A DNA stretch of 64,000 bases from Neoechinorhynchus agilis (Eukaryota; Acanthocephala): positions 16,244,001-16,308,000 of the forward strand of contig CM121342.1 of assembly GCA_051530055.1 (NCBI GenBank). The letters run 5' to 3'. Positions 58,801-64,000 of the stretch are shown here, in pieces. Below the pieces are notes generated by a model. It searched no databases. It was not told the DNA's origin and was given only the letters and a program-made list of their open reading frames with translations. Positions within the stretch are counted from its first letter, which is position 1; each line of letters starts with the position of its first letter. A program made the translations under genes and the position numbers.

Positions 58801-61800
58801 GATCCCTAAATTTGCAAGACTCATTAAAATAAGATAACACCACTGAAATTAGCGAATTATATATGCTCAAAATGTTTTTCATTTCGTAACAACTTTCGAG
58901 CACCACAGATTTAACTGAGGTGTCTTTTATGAACTTCAATCCTAAAACAAAGTGTCAAAATTTAACAAGCAACATCAAACCGTTATTGCAGGTGAATTCA
59001 GCGTCAACAGTGGATCTAGAAAATTTAATTTAATCTTAAATTGATTGATGTTTTAATGTATATAATCACGGTAGTTGGTCCCAAAATATAACAACAAATA
59101 ACTCAAGAGCCATGATAGCTATCGCAAATCCGAAAACACATTTGGAATCAGCGCGTTAACTTACGAGTACCACAGATTTAATTCAGGTGTCTTTTATGAA
59201 CTTCAATCCTTAAACAAAGTGAAGGAATTTTCAAAGCAACATCAAACAGTGATTGCAGGTTAATTAAGCGTCAAAAGTATATCTAGAAAAGTTAATTTTT
59301 TCTTAAATTTATTGAAGTTTTAAAATCAACAATCAAGGTAGTTTGTTTAAAAATTGAACAACGCAAAACTCACGAACCATTACAGCTAACGCAAATCTGG
59401 ATACAGATTTGGAATCAGCGCGTTAAGATAGACCACTTTAACTGACTTTCTAAACTAATACCGCAATATCCGAAGCGGGAATCGTATTATCATGTTTGGT
59501 CAAAAGTCACAAGAGTCAAAGATCACTAAATTTGCAAGACTCATTAAAATTAGATAATACAATTGAAATCAGCGAATTAGATATGCTCAAAATGTTTTAT
59601 CATTTCCTAACAACTTACGAGTACAACAGATTTAATTCAGGTGTCTTTTATGAACTTCAATCCTTAAACAAAGTGTACAAATTTTAAAAGCAACATCAAA
59701 CAGTGATTGCAGGTTAATTAAGCGTCAAAAGTATATCTAGAAAAGTTAATTTTTTCTTAAATTTATTGACGTTTTAATATCAATAATCAAGGTAGTTTGT
59801 CTAAAAATTGAACAACGCAAAACTCACGAACCGTTACAGCTAACGCAAATCTGGAGAAAGATTGGGAATCAGCGCGTTAAGATAGACCAGATTAACTAAC
59901 TTTCTAACCTACAACCGCAATACTCGAAGCGGGAATCGTATTATCATATTTGGTCAAAAGTCACAAGAGTCAAAGATCACTAAATTTGCAAGATTCATTA
60001 AAATTAGATAACACAATTGAAATCAGCGAATTAGATATGCTCAAAATGTTTTATCATTTCCTAACAACTTACGAGTACTACAGATTTAATTATGGTATCT
60101 TTTATGAACTTCAATACTTAAACAAAGTATACAAATTTAAAAAGCAACATCAAACAGTGATTGCAGGTGAATTCAGCGTCAAAAGTATATCTAGAAAAGT
60201 TAATTTTATCTTAAATTTATTGAGGTTTTAATATCAATAATCAAGGTAGTTTCTCTCAAAATTGAACAACGACTAACTAAAGAACCATTACAGCTAGCGA
60301 AAATCTGGATAAAGATTAGGAATCAGCGCGTTAAGATAGACCAGATTAACTGACTTTCTAAACTACAACCGCAATACTCGAAGCGGGAATCGCATTATCA
60401 TATTTGGTCAAAAGTCACAAGAGTCAAAGATCACTAAATTTGCAAGATTCATTAAAATTAGATAACACAATTGAAATCAGCGCATTAGATATGCTCAAAA
60501 TGTTTTATCATTTCCTAACAACTTACGAGTACTACAGATTTAATTATGGTATCTTTTATGAACTTCAATCCTTAAACAAAGTGTACAAATTTAAAAAGCC
60601 ACATCAAACAGTGATTGCAGGTTAATTAAGCGTCAAAGGTATATCTAGAAAAGTTAATTTTATCTTAAATTTATTGACGTTTTAATATCAATAATCAAGG
60701 TAGTTTGTCTCAAAATTGAACAACGCATAACTCAAGAACCATTACAGCTAGCGAAAATCTAGATATAGATTTTGAATCAGCGCGTTAAGATAGACCAGAT
60801 TAACTGACTTTCTAAACTACAACCGCAATACTCGAAGCGGGAATCGTATTATCATATTTGGTCAAAAGTCACAAGAGTCAAAGATCACTAAATTTGCAAG
60901 ACTCATTAAAATTAGATAACACAATTGAAATCAGCGCATTAGATATGCTCAAAATGTTTTATCATTTCCTAACAACTTACGAGTACTACAGATTTAATTA
61001 TGGTATCTTTTATGAACTTCAATCCTTAAACAAAGTGTACAAATTTAAAAAGCCACATCAAACAGTGATTGCAGGTTAATTAAGCGTCAAAGGTATATCT
61101 AGAAAAGTTAATTTTATCTTAAATTTATTGACGTTTTAATATCAATAATCAAGGTAGTTTGTCTCAAAATTGAACAACGCATAACTCAAGAACCATTACA
61201 GCTAACGCAAATCTGGATACAGATTTGGAATCAGCGCGTTAAGATAGACCAGATTAACTGACTTTCTAAACTACAACTGCAATATTCGAAGCGGGAATCG
61301 CATTATCATATTTGGTCAAAAGTCACAAGAGTCAAAGATCACTAAATTTGCAAGATTCATTAAAATTAGATAACACAATTGAAATCAGCGCATTAGATAT
61401 GCTCAAAATGTTTTATCATTTCCTAACAACTTACGAGTACTACAGATTTAATTATGGTATCTTTTATGAACTTCAATCCTTAAACAAAGTGTACAAATTT
61501 AAAAGCCACATCAAACAGTGATTGCAGGTGAATTCAGCGTCAAAAGTATATCTAGAAAAGTTAATTTTATCTTAAATTTATTGACGTTTTAATATCAATA
61601 ATCAAGGTAGTTTGTCTCAAAATTGAACAACGCATAACTCAAGAACCATTACAGCTAACGCAAATCTGGATACAGATTTGGAATCAGCGCGTTAAGATAG
61701 ACCAGATTAACTGACTTTCTAAACTACAACTGCAATATTCGAAGCGGGAATCGCATTATCATATTTGGTCAAAAGTCACAAGAGTCAAAGATCACTAAAT

Positions 61801-64000
61801 TTGCAAGATTCATTAAAATTAGATAACACAATTGAAATCAGCGCATTAGATATGCTCAAAATGTTTTATCATTTACTAACAACTTACGAGTACTGCAGAT
61901 TTAATTATGGTATCTTTTATGAACTTCAATCCTTAAACAAAGTGTACAAATTTAAAAAGCCACATCAAACAGTGATTGCAGGTTAATTCAGCGTCAAAAG
62001 TATATCTAGAAAAGTTAATTTTATCTTAAATTTATTGACGTTTTAATATCAATAATAAAGGTAGTTTGTCTCAAAATTGAACAACGCATAACTCAAGAAC
62101 CATTACAGCTAACGCAAATCTGGATAAAGATTTGGAATCAGCGCCTTAAGATAGACCAGATTAACTGACTTTCTAAACTACAACTGCAATATTTGAAGCG
62201 GGAATCGCATTATCATATTTGGTCAAAAGTCACAAGAGTCAAAGATCACTAAATTTGCAAGATTCATTAAAATTAGATAACACAATTGAAATCAGCGCAT
62301 TAGATATGCTCAAAATGTTTTATCATTTCCTAACAACTTACGAGTACTACAGATTTAATTATGGTATCTTTTATGAACTCAAATCCTTAAACAAAGTGTA
62401 CAAATTTAAAAAGCAACATCAAACAGTGATTGCAGGTGAATTCAGCGTCAAAAGTATATCTAGAAAAGTTAATTTTATCTTAAATTTATTGACGTTTTAA
62501 TATCAATAATCAAGGTAGTTTGTCTCAAAATTGAACAACGCATAACTCAAGAACCATTACAGCTAGCGCAAATCTGGATAAAGATTTGGAATCAGCGCGT
62601 TAAGATAGACCAGATTAACTGACTTTCTAAACTACAACCGCAATACTCGAAGCGGGAATCGCATTATCATAGTCAAAAGTCACAAGAGTCAAAGATCACT
62701 AAATTTGCAAGATTCATTAAACTTAGATAACACAATTGAAATCAGCGCATTAGATATGCTCAAAATGTTTTATCATTTCCTAACAACTTACGAGTACTAC
62801 AGATTTAATTATGGTATCTTTTATGAACTTCAATCCTTAAACAAAGTGTACAAATTTAAAAAGCCACATCAAACAGTGATTGCAGGTGAATTAAGCGTCA
62901 AAAGTATATCTAGAAAAGTTAATTTTATCTTAAATTTATTGACGTTTTAATATCAATAATCAAGGTAGTTTGTCTCAAAATTGAACAACGCATAACTCAA
63001 GGACCATTACAGCTAGCGCAAATCTGGATACAGATTTGGAATCAGCGCGTTAAGATAGACCAGATTAACTGACTTTCTAAACTACAACAGCAATACTCGA
63101 AGCGGGAATCGTATTATCATATTTGGTCAAAAGTCACAAGAGTCAAAGATCACTAAATTTGCAAGATTCATTAAACTTAGATAACACAATTGAAATCAGC
63201 GCATTAGATATGCTCAAAATGTTTTATCATTTGCTAACAACTTACGAGTACTACAGATTTAATTATGGTATCTTTTATGAACTTCAATCCTTAAACAAAG
63301 TGTACAAATTTAAAAAGCCACATCAAACAGTGATTGCAGGTTAATTCAGCGTCAAAAGTATATCTAGAAAAGTTAATTTTATCTTAAATTTATTGACGTT
63401 TTAATATCAATAATCAAGGTAGTTTGTCTCAAAATTGAACAACGCATAACTCAAGAACCATTACAGCTAGCGCAAATCTGGATAAAGATTTGGAATCAGC
63501 GCGTTAAGATAGACCAGATTAACTGACTTTCTAAACTACAACTGCAATATTTGAAGCGGGAATCGCATTATCATATTTGGTCAAAAGTCACAAGAGTCAA
63601 AGATCATAAATTTGCAAGATTCATTAAAATTAGATAACACAATTGAAATCAGCGCATTAGATATGCTCAAAATGTTTTATCATTTACTAACAACTTACGA
63701 GTACTGCAGATTTAATTATGGTATCTTTTATGAACTTCAATCCTTAAACAAAGTGTACAAATTTAAAAAGCCACATCAAACAGTGATTGCAGGTGAATTA
63801 AGCGTCAAAAGTATATCTAGAAAAGTTAATTTTATCTTAAATTTATTGACGTTTTAATATCAATAATCAAGGTAGTTTGTCTCAAAATTGACAACGCATA
63901 ACTCAAGAACCATTACAGCTAGCGCAAATCTGGATACAGATTTGGAATCAGCGCGTTAAGATAGACCAGATTAACTGACTTTCTAAACTACAACCGCAAT
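55879..64000 (+). repeat. 454-bp satellite array, about 18 units, running off the window
   Basis: The string aatcaaggtagtt recurs at 55,887, 56,341, 56,795, 57,249, 57,703, 58,157, 58,611, 59,064, 59,331, 59,785, 60,239, 60,693, 61,147, 61,600, 62,054, 62,508, 62,957, 63,411 and 63,864. The period is therefore 454, with one short unit (59,064 to 59,331, 187 bases missing). Units left of about 59,160 are diverged and share gcaccacagatttaactgag. Units to the right are very similar and share tactacagatttaattatgg. Each right-hand unit carries an open frame of 60-93 residues (MVKSHKSQRSLNLQDSLKLD, then IEISALDMLKMFYHFLTTYE) of unknown origin. In the first unit the reading extends upstream (TTAVIFASEIALSYFANIHK), so nearly the whole monomer looks coding-derived. 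Confidence 0.97.

Noticed and set aside
1-64000. Bacterial or viral origin of the window
   Set aside because: Multiple genes are spliced with GT-AG introns and belong to animal families (RAE1, MIC60, MRPL23, SNW1).

Overview
The window looks like nuclear DNA of an invertebrate animal. Conserved animal genes (acyl-protein thioesterase, RAE1, mitochondrial ribosomal protein L23, 2-oxoglutarate dehydrogenase E1, MIC60/mitofilin, a Ly-6 protein, LRRC47, SNW1/SKIP) are recognisable on both strands. They carry GT-AG introns, several only 42 to 57 bases long. The very short introns, the small intergenic gaps and the Ly-6 protein would fit a nematode-like animal, but the sequence does not prove the phylum.

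Layout. Bases 1-5.2 kb hold a GIY-YIG scrap, the thioesterase (minus) and RAE1 (minus, two exons). 5.2-12.5 kb is a broken Ty3/gypsy element in which about 25 copies of a 233-bp piece of its own gag/protease boundary form a 6-kb satellite array. The array is bracketed by a gag zinc-knuckle segment on the left and the pol C-terminus and LTR start on the right. 12.6-19 kb carries two unrecognised minus-strand genes, an unrecognised spliced plus-strand gene and MRPL23 (plus). 19.2-23.6 kb is the OGDH gene (minus, many exons), and 25.9-27.8 kb is MIC60 (minus). 29-32.3 kb mixes a LINE scrap, an interrupted cysteine-repeat secreted protein, a Penelope-like fragment and a 350-bp tandem repeat. 32.7-38 kb holds the Ly-6 protein, LRRC47 (minus, split by a segment with a U6 snRNA-like sequence) and SNW1.

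38.5-55 kb is a retroelement graveyard. It contains several LINE fragments of at least three lineages, a Ty3/gypsy pol fossil joined directly to a zinc-finger LINE, a probable picorna-like virus helicase fossil, and a Penelope-like element with a long open RT plus GIY-YIG frame and a 115-bp inverted copy of its own coding sequence at its left end. That Penelope frame runs directly into a second block of the same 233-bp satellite. At about 55,878 this changes abruptly into a 454-bp satellite that continues past the window end, diverged on the left and homogeneous on the right.

The host genes are ordinary housekeeping functions (lipid de-palmitoylation, mRNA export, mitochondrial translation, TCA cycle, cristae architecture, splicing/transcription) and do not form one pathway. 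The unusual biology is in the repeats: two satellites, at least one of them made from retroelement coding sequence, which sit next to each other and to a reverse-transcribing element.
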